From Plantago elongata (lineage: Eukaryota > Streptophyta > Magnoliopsida > Lamiales > Plantaginaceae): a stretch of DNA of 50,276 nt. The stretch spans positions 1 to 50,276 of the forward strand of contig JAYMSP010000473.1 of the NCBI GenBank assembly GCA_036897095.1, in the 5' to 3' direction. Positions 39,600-50,276 of this stretch are shown in pieces. The position numbers and the translations under genes were made by a program. The notes beneath the pieces were generated by a model. It made no database searches. It saw only the letters and a list, made by a program, of their open reading frames with translations, and had not been told where the DNA came from. Each line of letters begins with the position of its first letter. The first letter of the stretch is position 1.

Positions 39600-39935
39600 G
39601 ACGAATAAAATGTCCGTTGTAAAAATGGACGTTGTTAAACATCTAACGACGGATAACTTTATCCGTCCTTAGATTCCGTTGACCATCTAACGGCGGATGA
39701 AGTCTATCCGTCGTTATATGTAGACACGGATAAAATTATTCGTGTCTACAATCTAACGACGGATATTTTTATCCGTCGTTACATCTAACGACATTGTAGA
39801 AAGACCAAATGTCTACAATCTAACGACGGATAAAATCATCCGTCGTCACATCTAACGACGGATAGACTTTATCCGTCGTTAACACGGATTATGTCAGTTC
39901 TTCCTAATTTGTGAATTTAGCGACGGATAATTCGC
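39600..39935. repeat. CACTA sub-terminal repeat array
   Basis: At least eight copies of the core ACGGATA/TATCCGT in both orientations, mostly within the word AACGACGGATA..TATCCGTCGTT. Adjacent inverted copies (for example 39827-39847 and 39855-39880) could fold into short hairpins. In CACTA elements such arrays bind the element's transposase-associated protein. Confidence 0.8.
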
Positions 39936-41459
39936 TATATTAAGCATAATTTTATTTTTTTTAATTTTGTCAATACCTAATTCAATCATATTTAACCTGC
40001 TTGTCACCCATACAGTTATAATTACGAAGACTGTTGAATTGCACGAAAAGTTCATAAATTAATAAGAAACTGGAATATAGTAAACATAATCGTACATAAA
40101 TAAGTATCCTAAATAACCAATTTGAATTCATTTTGAAATAGTAGTGATCGGATAATAAAAGCTAGACATAACTAAGAAGAAGAAGAAGGAGGAGGAGGAG
40201 GAACATCATTAGGATTACGTCCTTGGCTCATTAGGGACATCAACCGCCTTATCTCTGCCATCTCTCGATTGACACGAGTCTGGTGTGTCTCAACTGTAGT
40301 CTTAAGAGCTACAATCTCGTTCTGGAGAGGAGTCACTATATTATCGGCCTCGATCTGGGTGTAATGATGATCGGTAGATCGTGATGCGGAGGACTGACCA
40401 ATGGAGTAGCTGGCCGCAAGATCGACTCCCCGACCACCCACTCCATAAACCCGATTCCTCTCGTCTAGTGGGTTGACTCTAAGAAGATTATGTCCTGCTC
40501 TTCAGTAGTCAACTCCTCATCGGTATCCATCCTCTCAACAATCCTCCTCTCCACATCAGTCAGCAATATTAATCAAGTGCATAAGTGTAAATTTTTATCA
40601 AATTCTTATAATTAATCAACTAAATAAAAGAAACTCATAAACTGTAAAGGAAGGTTTGTACCGCAATTTGCTCTGCTCTCTAGTCCACCCAAACGCCATT
40701 CTTCGACTTTCCCTTTCTCAATTGCTGAAGGAGTGTAACTGGCTGGTTAGCCAGTTGCTGAACAATATTCATAATGCATAATGATTAGTGAATCGGGTCT
40801 AGCTAACGTAAATGTAAACAAGTCTGGGAAAAAGACGCATCAATATGGAAAAATTCATGTAATAATTCATAAGGAAACTTAGCGACATCACAACATCTGT
40901 AACAGGAGCTCGTGACCCATACTGATGCCTGGAAATCCCCTTACCACCTCGCGGCTCGCTTAGCTTGTTTGCTGGTTCTTGTAAGCTTGATCTTGTACGT
41001 GGACAATCCCAGTACCTGTTCTAGCAGGCCCACACTTCAGGACTCAAGTGAGGGGGCTTATTGTGCCGCTTAACTTTCATGGAAGCCACATGGTTTATGT
41101 ATTGGTTTGAGCCAAGACGCTCAAACACAAGCCACGTTCGCCTCACCATGCGATTGGGTATGTAATAATTTTTCTACAACAAAAATTACAGAACAAGTCC
41201 AATCAAAAATGGATACTAACAAACACGGTGACTAACATATCACCCCAAACTATTAAAGTAGCTAACATACCACACAAACAATCCTACAACATACTAACAG
41301 AAACGGTGACTAATATATCACCCAAACAAGTAAAGTATCTAACATACCACATAGACAATACTACAACATATAAACAGAATCAGTGACTAACATATCACCC
41401 CAAACAATTAAAGTGGCTAACATACCACGCAAACAATCCTACAACATACTAACAGAAAC

Positions 41460-44408
41460 TGTAAAAGCCGCAAAATCTCGGTACGTGTTAAAAATTTATT
41501 TAAAAATTAAATTCTAGCACTTTAAATTGAAACGTGAATATTGGAATAAATTTAAGCCGTTAAACGTCGTGCGAAAACTTCAGAAAAATATTAATAAGTA
41601 ATAAAATAATAATAAAATAATAAAATAAAAATATTTATTTTAATTTTTGCACGGCTTAAGTTCGACTCAAGGATCGTCCAGGAATCGATTTTGCATTTTT
41701 CTGAAATTTATTTACGAGCCGTTCGAAATTCAAAAGGTGCCAGATATATATAATGGTCAAAAGACCAGTATAAACCCAAAATAAGGTCTTCTTCCCCATT
41801 CTCCAAACCAAACCGTGCCAGAACCCCCATTTCTCCCAAAACCGATCCCGCTCTTCTCTCCGGCTCCGCGCCCAACCTTCACCCTCCGCGCCACCGCGCC
41901 GACTGCCCGTGTCGGAGCCGGTAGCCCCGCGCCGGAGACTGCCCAACCGTGCCAAACCCGCGCTCAACCGTGCCAAAATTGCGCCTTCTCGCTCCGGTTT
42001 CCACTCCGAGCCGCCAACAACGAGCCTGCACATGCGCACCGCCGCGTGGCACGGCGAGGGACGCATGACCGTCGTGTGTTGCTCCCTTCGTCGCCAGGCC
42101 GATCGTACTCTCTCTATATATGCGGCATTTCCCTGCCTTCCGCACCAAACGATGCGAGCCAAGAAAAAAAAAGAAACAGATTGTAGTCTCATTTGATTCT
42201 CAACTCCGTTCCTTTCCTCCGTTCTTCTCACTCTTGCCTGTTGCTCCGCCACCGCCGCTACCAACACCTCTCGCCGGAGTTATTCCTTTGCCAATTCGGT
42301 TAATTTTTCTCGACTAATTAGTTTAGCTATTGGGTCGGGAAGATGAGTATGCTGCAGTTTATGCTAATTTGACAAAGAGATTGGATATGTTGTTAATTTT
42401 AGAGTACTGTAGTTTGTGTTCGTAGGATAAGGAAGTTGAATGCCTTGTTGATTTTAAATATACTGCAGTTTGATAGTTGGAAGAAGGAAATGAATATGCA
42501 GTAGAGACAGTACAAGCTGTTGATGTGATAATTTCATACTGTTGGCCTCTGTTATTGATTAACTGTTGTTATAACTTCACTAGCTGATGGTGTACTGTTG
42601 AATTAGGGATGGTAGTAGTAGACTGTATTGGCTGTTGATTGATGACGTTGTTGGTTGGATGGTGTTCATAAGTAGACTAGTATGGATACTGTTGAACTAG
42701 GATGATGATGGTACGCTGCGTTAGTTATGTTTGAAGGTGTGTGATATGAATTTGGTGTTCTTCTACAATCTGCAACTAGTAAAATTAAGTAGGAGTATAC
42801 TAATGTGAAGGTGAGTTGCGAGCATTGGCAATAGCTAGTGTATATAATACCAAATGGCAGTGTTATGTGGATGATTGCAACGTAGGGAATAAAAGGTCGT
42901 AGGATAATAAAAACATACAGTGGTAAACGGATGACGTGAAGATTATTATATTGCGTAGGATATAATCACTAGCTAAACTAGTAAGGAAGATTAATGTGGA
43001 AATTGTATAAGGCTTGCGAAGATAGGAAGACGTTAGGCTAATGTGTTTTGAGAACCGGTTGTAAGAATGTGATGCTTGTAAAGTAAACGTTAATCTGTAA
43101 CTGTACGCGGTAAAAACTGATATACTGTAGTATGTAAAGCATGGTTAAAACTAGAAACTCGCAACGGTATGTATAAACTGTCGACGTAGCCAATAATTGA
43201 AATTGCTAGTTGAGGAACTTGCTAAATGGAGTAGTACACACTAATAATGGATTTATACTAAGTAAAAGACCAGGAATAAATATTGTATAACAGATCCATA
43301 AATGAATTACTTGAATAATTGTCGAGGATTAGAACTTGTTGATTGCATGTCTATCTGATTTAGTTGTTTTGGGGATAACAGTTGGGGAATTATTTAGTAA
43401 CTTTAGCGTCGACGTTGAGGATATTTTATCTGTTTAGCAGGAGACGCTGAACTAGCTGATTTACAAGACTGTGAAGGTGAGTGATGTCTGGCTTTCGGCA
43501 TTAGGCCCTGGAAAAAGATAAAATGCCCTCTTTCTTTGTTTTAACTTCCGTATTCATTCTGCTTTCTGAGCTATCTGTCTGAAATCACCTTACCTACGCA
43601 CCGAGACTCTGACTAACTCGACTCGAGTACTAATTGCGATTGTTAGATTGATACCGAGCCTAGTGGAACCGAAATTATGCACATGTCTTGTCTTAGTCTG
43701 TTAATCTGCCACTCATGATATAGCCTGAATTTGCATCTTGATCTTGTTTCATTATTCCACATGAAATGCATGCATTGCACGAAAATGATTTTGAAGGCAA
43801 CCACCTGCTACTTGATTTTGAAAATGAAAGTGGTCGACACTGTCGGCAGATATGTGATCTATGAATATATATATTGTGAAGCTGGGGCATGTGCCTTGCA
43901 GCATGATTATGAATTATGCCATTGAAGAAGCTGGAATATCAAACAACATGTTAATTATGCCCTTGAAGAAGCTGGAATATCAAATAGCATGTTAATTATG
44001 CCATTGAAGAAGCTGGAATATCAAACAACATGTTATCCGTTTTATTTCTGTTTTCCTGTCTTTTAAAACAAATGCATGACTAGTTTGACGAGGTGAATTG
44101 CTAATTTGCACATGTCCATACAAGCATGTCATGCATGCTTGATTATCCCCATTGAGTCGTATGACTGACCCTCTCTCGTTTCTATAATGTTTTTTCCAGG
44201 ACAAGAGCACGAGGAAGGGGCCGAGTAGATTAGATGACAGGCCGAGTGTTGATTTTGTGCTACTACCACGTGCTAAGACGTGGGTTTTCCTTATATTACC
44301 GAATCTTGAATTATATTTGGGTTTGTAATAAATAGTACTCTTTATATATTTCGAAGTATTTGGAAGTCGGCATACTCCTTGACGTCCGGACTAGGTCGGG
44401 GCCTTACA
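41460..44408. mobile_element. 2.95-kb TG...CA element, probable solo LTR
   Basis: Starts TGTAAAAGCC, ends GGGGCCTTACA, and is flanked by a perfect 5-bp target duplication GAAAC (41455-41459 and 44409-44413). It sits within one unit of a minisatellite, so the borders are unambiguous. No gag-pol coding sequence, primer-binding site or second LTR is seen, so it is best read as a solo LTR. A TATA-like AGATATATATAATGG (41742-41756) lies ahead of a C-rich, locally GC-rich stretch (41800-42300), as in the U3/R parts of long LTRs of plant Ty3/gypsy elements. Open frames in the GC-rich part show no protein family and are probably chance. The superfamily is inferred. Confidence 0.85.
43922..44035. repeat. 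Three 41-bp tandem units inside the LTR
   Basis: Units beginning TTGAAGAAGCTGGAATATCA at 43922, 43963 and 44004, nearly identical, joined by ACAACATGTTAATTATGCC. It is a short array within the 3' part of the LTR, with no coding role. Confidence 0.95.
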
Positions 44409-44665
44409 GAAACGGTGACTAACATATCACCCCAAACAATTAAAGTGGCTAACATACCACAAAAACAATCCTACAACATACTTAATAAATAAAATATTAC
44501 CCTGAGCTCGTTGAAGTAGTAATGTTTGGTTGAGTCAGAGAGCATTGACCACTTCTCTCCTCCTTCACCCGCCCTCTCCCTACGAGTCTTGATGATCTTC
44601 GTAAACTACTCTGAAACAGACTTCGGCCAAAACCTGCAAATATGAATGAAAACACACAATAAATG

Positions 44666-45455
44666 ATACTACAGTCGATTTTTCGGTGAAATTGATGACT
44701 TGATAGCCGGACCAGTCATTTTCCCTTCAATTTCGTATTTGACTTGTATTTTTTAAATTTAAATTTAAATACCAGAGACGTGTCGAGCTCTCGTTAATTA
44801 TGGGTATAAAATATTTTATATAATTAAAAAAAATTAAAAATTCAGAAAAATATTTTTAAAATATAAACAAATATTTTACTTTTTCTTATATATCAAATAT
44901 ATAAAAAAATTAAAAATAAATAAAAATTGCATTAAAATGTAACATGCAGAATCACATTAAAACTAAAACATATTAAAAAATTATAAATCGCATTAAAATT
45001 AATAAATTAAAATTGCATTTTCTTCATAAGAAAATGTAAAATTGCATTAAAATAAAAAAATTAAAATGTAAAAAAACTAAAAATCGCATTAAAATAAAAA
45101 AATAAAAAATAGCATTTTTTTTACATTTTTATTTTTTAAAATGTTAATGAGATATTACATTTTTAATTTTAATTTTAATGCAATTTTACATTTTATGCGA
45201 TTTTTAATTTTAATTTTATTTTGATATATAAGAAAATGTGAAATGTCTTTTTATATTTTTTTTAAATAATTTTTTTTCAATTTTTAAAATTATTTTGAAT
45301 TATATAAAACATTTATACCCAAAATTAACGAGAGCTCGACAAGTGTTTCGTATTTAAATTTAATTTTTAAAAGTATAGTCAAATACGAAATTAGAGGAAA
45401 AATAGTTGGTCCGACTGCCACGTCACCAGTTTCACCGAAAAACCAACCAAAGTAT
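44666..45455. mobile_element. 790-bp fold-back (long inverted repeat) element
   Basis: Left arm from ATACT (44666) and right arm to AGTAT (45455) are reverse complements, with scattered mismatches, over most of their length. Shared words include TTTTTCGGTGAAA, GGACCA, AATTTCGTATTTGAC and GTCGAGCTCTCGTTAATT, followed by an AT-rich centre where GCATTAAAAT-like words recur. It could fold into one long hairpin. No coding capacity; a non-autonomous fold-back or MITE-like element. A possible 5-bp match ATAAA beside both ends is weak evidence for a target duplication. It lies at the 5' side of the CACTA transposase remnant. Confidence 0.85.
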
Positions 45456-47222
45456 ATAAACTAGACGGGGGGTTGTAATAGTGTATCCAAATTAATTAAT
45501 TTCACTTTAATATATTAAATGTAAAAGTGTATCACTCTAGTTTACTTAAAATAAAATCTCCCCACCATTTTGACATGAAATTAACTTAAATACTTCAATA
45601 TTTCTAATGTCATAGCTAGGATAGGTTGACTCTAGGAATTAGTTTCTTAATATCCTTCATATATAGGGATTGGGAATTGCTCGTTAGCTATTGTCAAATA
45701 TTCACATCAGATTTATGTAGCCCAACCTTGACTCAAATGATCATATAGACCAAAAATAAAAAAAAATGCAAATGCGAAGTATCGACAATCAAATCCGTCC
45801 AACCAGACATTAAACAAGCGTATGAGTTATTGTTCATAAGTTAACTATAACTAAAGCAACCTTAAATATTGTTTACATTTAAAATAATATGTCCATGTTG
45901 ATCCACGTTTAAGAAGAACTATCCAAGAAATACATATTGTTCATCTAAAAATTAAAGATAAACTCTCATACTAATTAGTCCTCAAAAAGATAAGGAAATT
46001 TGGTAACAACAATTCTGAAATTTAAAGACTCTTTAATTAAAGTCAAATTAAATGTAAGAAAATTACAAACACACACACACCCATATATATATTTTGGTCA
46101 ACTATTATTCATTACTGCAATTCAATAGTAAATAAAAAGATCTGGAAGCAATCAATAAATAATTACTTTTACAAACCATTATTATTTAACAATTACATCA
46201 TCACTGCTCACTTTTATCATAATATCGAATTGATACCAAAACTCTTTAATTTTTCGTAAGAGGTCCACTTCTTAAAAAGCAAATTATTACTGATAAAACA
46301 TTCGACTGTAAGAGAAAACGTCTTGATCAATAACTTTTTTAAGAGTCAAGTAAGTAACTAACTTGGTGACTGATTGGTATAGAATTAGAGTGACCTTTTT
46401 CAACTGAAATTGAATTTTTGTGTACAAAAGTTCGATTTGCGTAGGGAGATGACCACTCATGCGGTATAACAAACAACGGTTTGGCCAGCGCACTCCCATG
46501 GCACTGTGATATGGACAAATTCATTGTGATTTTAATGAGGTAGGAAGACATGTTTTGCAATTGTGGCTGTCGTTCCAGTCTCGAAAAATGAAAGAATCCT
46601 TGCACGGGATTTTAGTCCACTTATATAATGTAACGTTACCGTGTTTAGTTCTTTCCACCAATGACCAATCGCTAAAGATTACGATAAGGACGGATAGCGA
46701 TAAAAATTAAAATTTAAAGAATTGTCAAAGGTTGTCGAAACAAATGGATTGTGAATCGAATCTAAAATTATTATTGTAGGAGATTACTTAAAAATATCAA
46801 AATACTTGTAGATTCCTTAATTAGAATGATATAATATAACATCACCAACAAAAGAAATATTATTTATTATGCCAACAAGCCGTAACAATAAACCTCTGTG
46901 ATTAAAAAAATTAATTCTTATGTTCAAATTTGTTTGTTTTGTAGTTGTCAACCTTAGATATATTATAAGTACGATTTTGTGCTTATGAAGTAGCACAAAT
47001 ATAAGTGGGTTAAATTAGAAGTTTGAGAAGTAATAAGGGTAGTAAATAAATTATCAATATTAGAAGTCTTGAACTGCAATTCATTTAAAAAAAAAGTGTA
47101 TATTTCTTCCTATATAAGTGAGTCCTGACTTGTTTTTTTTTTTCATTATTTGACATATGGCATTTTAGTAGAAACATCTTATTAACAAATTTTAGTTTCA
47201 TTTTTACCACTTTAGATAAGAA
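45456..47222. other. AT-rich intergenic, no gene recognised
   Basis: Long AT-rich stretch with a short AC run (46068-46082) and several short open frames lacking family features. A TATA-like TATATAAG (47111-47118) lies about 105 bases before the MBD-like ATG and could be its promoter. No transposon terminus was identified. Confidence 0.45.
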
Positions 47223-47635
47223 ATGGGTGGGGGTCAAATGATTAAAAGGGGTCATTACCAATACTTCTTGAGTATATCCAACCCAAGTGCTCAAACACTA
47301 AAAACAATTGATCGCATTATTCTTCGTTCTTCTGGAAAAAAACAAGAAGAAGGAACATTCTCCTTGTTTTATGATCGTTCCTCCGTCGGATGTGATTGGC
47401 TTCTTCCTGGTTGGGTGAAGGAGCGTCGTACAGTCCAACGTGGTCGACAATATTCGGTACTGTATAATATATTTATTTTATGGTGTATTATATGAATGTT
47501 TTGTAACTCTTTTTCTTCTTTAATTAAACATTTTTTCTCTAGTTATACTACAAACCATCCGGAAAACAATTTCGACACCAATCAGATGCTAGAGTTGCGA
47601 TTGCTAAGGAACTATATGGTGTCCCAGCTTCTTGA
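47223..47635 (+). CDS. Small protein with methyl-CpG-binding (MBD)-like domain
   Basis: Two exons, 47223-47456 and 47543-47635, with a GT-AG intron (TCG/GTACTG ... TTCTCTAG/TTATAC) and matching phase, give 108 aa. The N-terminus is MGGGQMIKRGHYQYFLSISN. The C-terminal half reads CDWLLPGWVKERRTVQRG, then, across the splice, LYYKPSGKQFRHQSDARVAI and ends GVPAS. This follows the MBD pattern 'W.PPGW....R.R..G...D.YY..P.GKKFRS..EV'. Plant MBD proteins bind DNA or chromatin in the nucleus. Here the usual Asp before YY is missing and the domain ends the protein. A further donor (GAAG/GTAAAG) just after the stop suggests a spliced 3' UTR. It could be a small real gene or a duplicated gene fragment; frame and splice sites are intact. 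Confidence 0.5.
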
Positions 47636-49314
47636 AGGTAAAGTGATATTTTATTTATTTATTTTTACTTACTATTTAAAAGACTAATTAATTTTGTATA
47701 CTTTTTTACATTTGTTTATGTCAATTATATACCTCTCTCTTACTAATTCTTTGTGCAAAACCAGATCTGCTTGTGAAGGTAGACATCAATTTGGATCAAG
47801 TTATATGTGAATCATCCAAGTGGATGTTATTTGCTTTGAAATAAGAGATCTGAAGATGTCTCATCTACATTATTTTATGCTCTTGAGTATTATTTTTATT
47901 GTAACATAATGATTGAAATGCTATTGAAATTTCATTTCAGCATCTTGTAACTAACAGTAAACCTCTTAATCATTTTGCATTAAAAAATCTCCCCTTTATT
48001 TAATACCTGTTATATTAAAAGAAATCATTGTTACTTTAAATATAAAAAAAATATGTATTAAAGAATTATTACATAACAAAGTAAAACTACATATACACTT
48101 GGTCTATAAACACAATTTGTAATGATACATGTAACAATCTATAATCTTCATATAATTAACAACGAGACATAATACTAAATAGACATGGTTTCGGAAAAAG
48201 ATGTATACTTTACAATGACTTTATTTAGTTCAAAACAATTATATGATTTTTTTCCGAAAACCAAATTTACACAGTTGGCCTCTTGTTGATTCTCTTTAAG
48301 CGGCCAAGATATACCAATGATTAATTAAACATTTACACAAGCAACAATGAAGTACAACCCATATAATTTCTAAAAGTAATTCCTCCAATATTGTGCCGGC
48401 GAATGCAACTCACGAACGTAACACTTTGCTCTCATCCCTGTACCTTATAGATCTCTTCCAGAAGGTTAAAAAGTATCCCTTCCAACTAATTAAACGGAAT
48501 TTGAATTATATTTATCGGTTAAAAAAAATATACAAATATAAAGATAGATACTTAATTTATATTCAAATTACATCATAAACAATCTAAATAAAATTTACAA
48601 AAAGTTTGCATAACGCCACTTGCATTTGGGGAGCTTCATCATACCATGGACATTTAAATAACTCAACCATTTTAAACTCAAGTCTTCATGAAAGCAAGTA
48701 ATATGCTGTTTAAAAAAAAAAAAAAAAAATTCAAAAGCAAACTTTATATAACCACTTTTATTCATTTCCAATATTCTGTAAAAATCCGGACTTATAGTAA
48801 ATTCCGTTGAATCTGATTGACTTTTTAATTGTTGGATGAATACTTCACATAATTTAGGTAGAAATTCTCTAAATAAATTCTTTGTAAATGAATAAATTTT
48901 TTATAATAATAAAAATTTATGATCCTAACTTATGTATAAATGCTATAGAAGTATCTTCTGTTTAGGAATAAATTCTGTATAAGAATAGTTTTTGTCGGTC
49001 CCAACAATATTACAATATGGAGATTTTATTGTATTGCGTAGGTAATATAAACGCTAAGTCATGAAATAGACGTGTATTAGTGAGAGATCTGAAAGACAGA
49101 TTGATATTTCTAAACATATGTATAATATTTTAGACAATACCAATAATATTTTATGGTGTATACATTTCATATCATTTATATGGTCAATGAAATCAATACA
49201 ACTTTTAATCATATAAGTACTAGAATTTTTGTCACACACTACGTGTGTCATATGTATTGTTTTCAGTTTTCTTTGCATTATAACTTGTAAGAAAATAATC
49301 TCAATCAAATGTAT
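47636..49314. other. 3' flank of MBD-like gene and AT-rich intergenic DNA
   Basis: The first few hundred bases may be spliced 3' UTR of the MBD-like gene (an AG acceptor near 47763, CCAG/ATCTGC). The remainder is very AT-rich, with an A run at 48711-48729 and no recognisable gene or transposon end. Confidence 0.4.
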
Positions 49315-49861
49315 TGTAACACCCCGTAAATCAGGGAGGTGATACGATGCATATAAGAACGAAGCAATTAATGATATTATATCAGATTTGATACCAAATT
49401 ACAATTTTTCGAGAAGTTAATGTACATCACATCTCGTTGTCAAAAAAAAAATACACTTTTCGAAAATACTTAACTAACAATTGTTCCAATCATCGGAAAA
49501 TGTAAACCTCTTGATCCGTCAACGAAAGCTTCTTCTTGCATTCATTGATCCCCACTCGATGGCGCACGACAAATTCCACCAGAACCTGGTTCGTCTGAAA
49601 TACTTTGAGAAAATGGTGGTGAGCTAAACGAGCTCAGTGGGTAACATGGTGGGACCTTTAATTAAGAAAAAGTTTAATTTTTTTGTTCATAAGTGGCATA
49701 TATGGTAAACGTGTTTGAAGAGATCAATTGGGTAATTTGTTACAATCGACCCAAAACCTTACTGCACAATTTGCGTTATCAATCTCATATATCGTTATCG
49801 ATTCTTTCATAGCAATATTTGTTATTTTATTAATTTAACATTTTGAATGGGAGTTTAATTC
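49315..49861 (+). mobile_element. LTR-like head (TGTAACACCCCG), fragment
   Basis: Begins TGTAACACCCCGTAAATCAG at 49315, the standard opening of many plant Ty3/gypsy LTRs. It later contains GGTGAGCTAAACGAGCTCAGT, split here as GGTGAGCTAAACG and AGCTCAGT, a motif I associate with such LTRs. The right end and any target duplication are not identified. It is interrupted or followed by a second head at 49862. Confidence 0.45.
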
Positions 49862-50222
49862 TGTAGCGCCCGTCCGGGCGATACCGGATCGGGTGCCACC
49901 TCGGTGGGGTCCCCAACCGCCCAAAGCGGGGTTGATCGATCAGTGCCGGATAAGGGGAAACCATAACCAGAATATAAAACAAACTCATTTATTATATCAT
50001 AATGATAGGCTGTACAAAAAAGGCAGATTATTTGTTGATACAATTTATTTTGAAACAAACGAAATACAGCTGTAATGACCGGGACCCGAGTAGAATATTT
50101 TAATAATCTTTCGATTTTAGTTCGTGACGAATTAATAAACGTTAGTTCGCCTCAGTTATTAAGCTCGTATTATTTAATATTATATATTAAACACTAATTG
50201 ATATTATTAGAATAAAATAATA

Positions 50223-50276
<54 letters not shown>
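49862..50276 (+). mobile_element. Two further LTR-like heads at the window edge
   Basis: TGTAGCGCCCGTCCGGGCG starts at 49862 and TGTAATGACCGGGACCCGAG at 50071. Both are TGTA plus C/G-rich openings like that at 49315. The first has a GC-rich start (to about 49960) unlike its AT-rich surroundings. The second runs off the window. They suggest nested or tandem LTR insertions. The element family is unknown. Confidence 0.4.
50226..50272. repeat. (TA)n microsatellite at the right edge
   Basis: About 23 uninterrupted TA units, close to the end of the window. Such tracts often stall assemblies, so the edge may be an assembly boundary. Confidence 0.97.

Larger units (their letters stand above)
41218..44482. 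repeat. 78-bp minisatellite, four copies, split by an LTR
   Basis: Units begin at 41218, 41296, 41373 and 41451 (77-78 bases each), starting AACA(A/G)AA.C.GTGAC and containing CTAACATATCACCC and CTAACATACCACA. The fourth unit stops after nine bases at 41459, and its remainder resumes at 44414 (GGTGACTAACATATCACCCC), running to about 44482. The interruption is the LTR element. Confidence 0.95.
40172..44633 (-). pseudogene. CACTA transposase (Transposase_24-like), stop-ridden
   Basis: Minus-strand pieces in family order. Exon 44633-44501 reads FWPKSVSE, stop, FTKIIKTRRERAG, EKWSMLSDSTKHYYFNELR. The next exon starts at 41173: RMVRRTWLVFERLGSNQYIN, then VKRHNKPPHLSPEVWAC, stop, NRYWDCPRT, then NKLSEPRGGKGISRHQYGSR, which fits the 'N..SE..GG...H.GGS' block of plant En/Spm-type transposase proteins. 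A later piece near 40675-40745 reads RKGKSKNGVWVD, stop, RAEQIA. The last piece (40441-40172) is a coiled-coil-like tail (NEIVALKTTVETHQTRVN) ending PPPPPSSSS. The junction phases fit, but three in-frame stops make it dead. Its intron between 44501 and 41173 holds the minisatellite and the LTR. Confidence 0.7.
39594..44640 (-). mobile_element. CACTA (En/Spm) DNA transposon, 3' portion, disrupted
   Basis: The left edge begins CACTACGACG at 39594. It is followed to about 39935 by many direct and inverted copies of AACGACGGATA / TATCCGTCGTT, the sub-terminal repeats that flank CACTA elements. A transposase remnant on the minus strand follows. The minisatellite, the LTR insertion and the fold-back element lie inside or beside it. 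The matching right terminus (ending in TAGTG preceded by the same words) was not found in the window, so the element is truncated or its other end lies elsewhere. Confidence 0.75.

Noticed and set aside
39827-39900. CRISPR-like array
   Set aside because: Regularly spaced AACGACGGATA words are inverted as well as direct and sit beside a CACTA end in a plant genome; they are sub-terminal transposon repeats.
41656-42267. Long overlapping open frames on both strands (203 aa minus, 123 aa plus)
   Set aside because: They lie in the GC-rich part of a solo LTR, where stop codons are rare by composition. No family motif is seen and the frames mirror each other.
45478-45482. TAGTG as the right end of the CACTA element
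   Set aside because: The bases before it do not match the inverted left terminus (expected CGTCGTAGTG), so it is a chance pentamer.

Overview
This is a plant nuclear genome window, almost certainly a eudicot (possibly an asterid, but the family cannot be fixed from the sequence alone). The signs are multi-exon genes with AT-rich GT-AG introns, plant-only families (GRAS, ATL RING-H2, Rf-like PPR, ABCI-type soluble ABC protein) and plant transposon debris (CACTA, MULE-like, TG...CA LTR, SINE, fold-back elements).

Layout. 0-5 kb: an intronless SCARECROW-clade GRAS gene (749-2251, -) and an intronless ATL1-like RING-H2 E3 ligase (3922-4800, -). 6.3-13.4 kb: a complete NDR-family AGC kinase gene (-), resolved into 13 coding exons encoding 525 aa. 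15.7-17.6 kb: a dead partial copy of an ABC-protein gene. 18.0-19.5 kb: an intronless Rf-like PPR gene (-). 20.3-23.9 kb: the intact ABC gene (ABCI19/20/21 type, 6 exons, 285 aa, -). 25.9-32.2 kb: a complete CSB/ERCC6-type SNF2 DNA-repair ATPase (CHR8, +, 7 coding exons, 1215 aa). 32.9-35.4 kb: a NECAP endocytic adaptor gene (-, 3 exons, 285 aa), convergent with CHR8, whose last intron appears to use a GC donor. 35.4-50.3 kb: a repeat-dominated region with MULE-like fragments (PB1-like and GRF zinc-finger remnants), a CACTA element with a stop-ridden transposase, a 78-bp minisatellite inside it that is split by a 2.95-kb LTR with a perfect 5-bp target duplication, a 790-bp fold-back element, one small two-exon gene with a methyl-CpG-binding-like domain, and LTR-like heads at the right edge.

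How the genes relate. They are independent nuclear housekeeping or regulatory genes, not a pathway cluster. From memory, NDR kinase, ABCI19 and NECAP genes are also close neighbours in Arabidopsis (around At1g03900-At1g03920), with ATL1 not far away, so the backbone looks like ancestral microsynteny. The PPR gene and the ABC half-copy would then be later additions.

The observations most worth a second look are: the GC-AG intron that decides whether NECAP keeps its adaptin-binding C-terminus; the intron minisatellite that repeats the NECAP splice-donor context; the ABC gene duplication flanking the Rf-like PPR gene; the nested CACTA/minisatellite/LTR structure; and the small MBD-like gene. I saw no CRISPR, operon, rRNA or convincing tRNA gene. 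I found no coherent undescribed multi-gene system.
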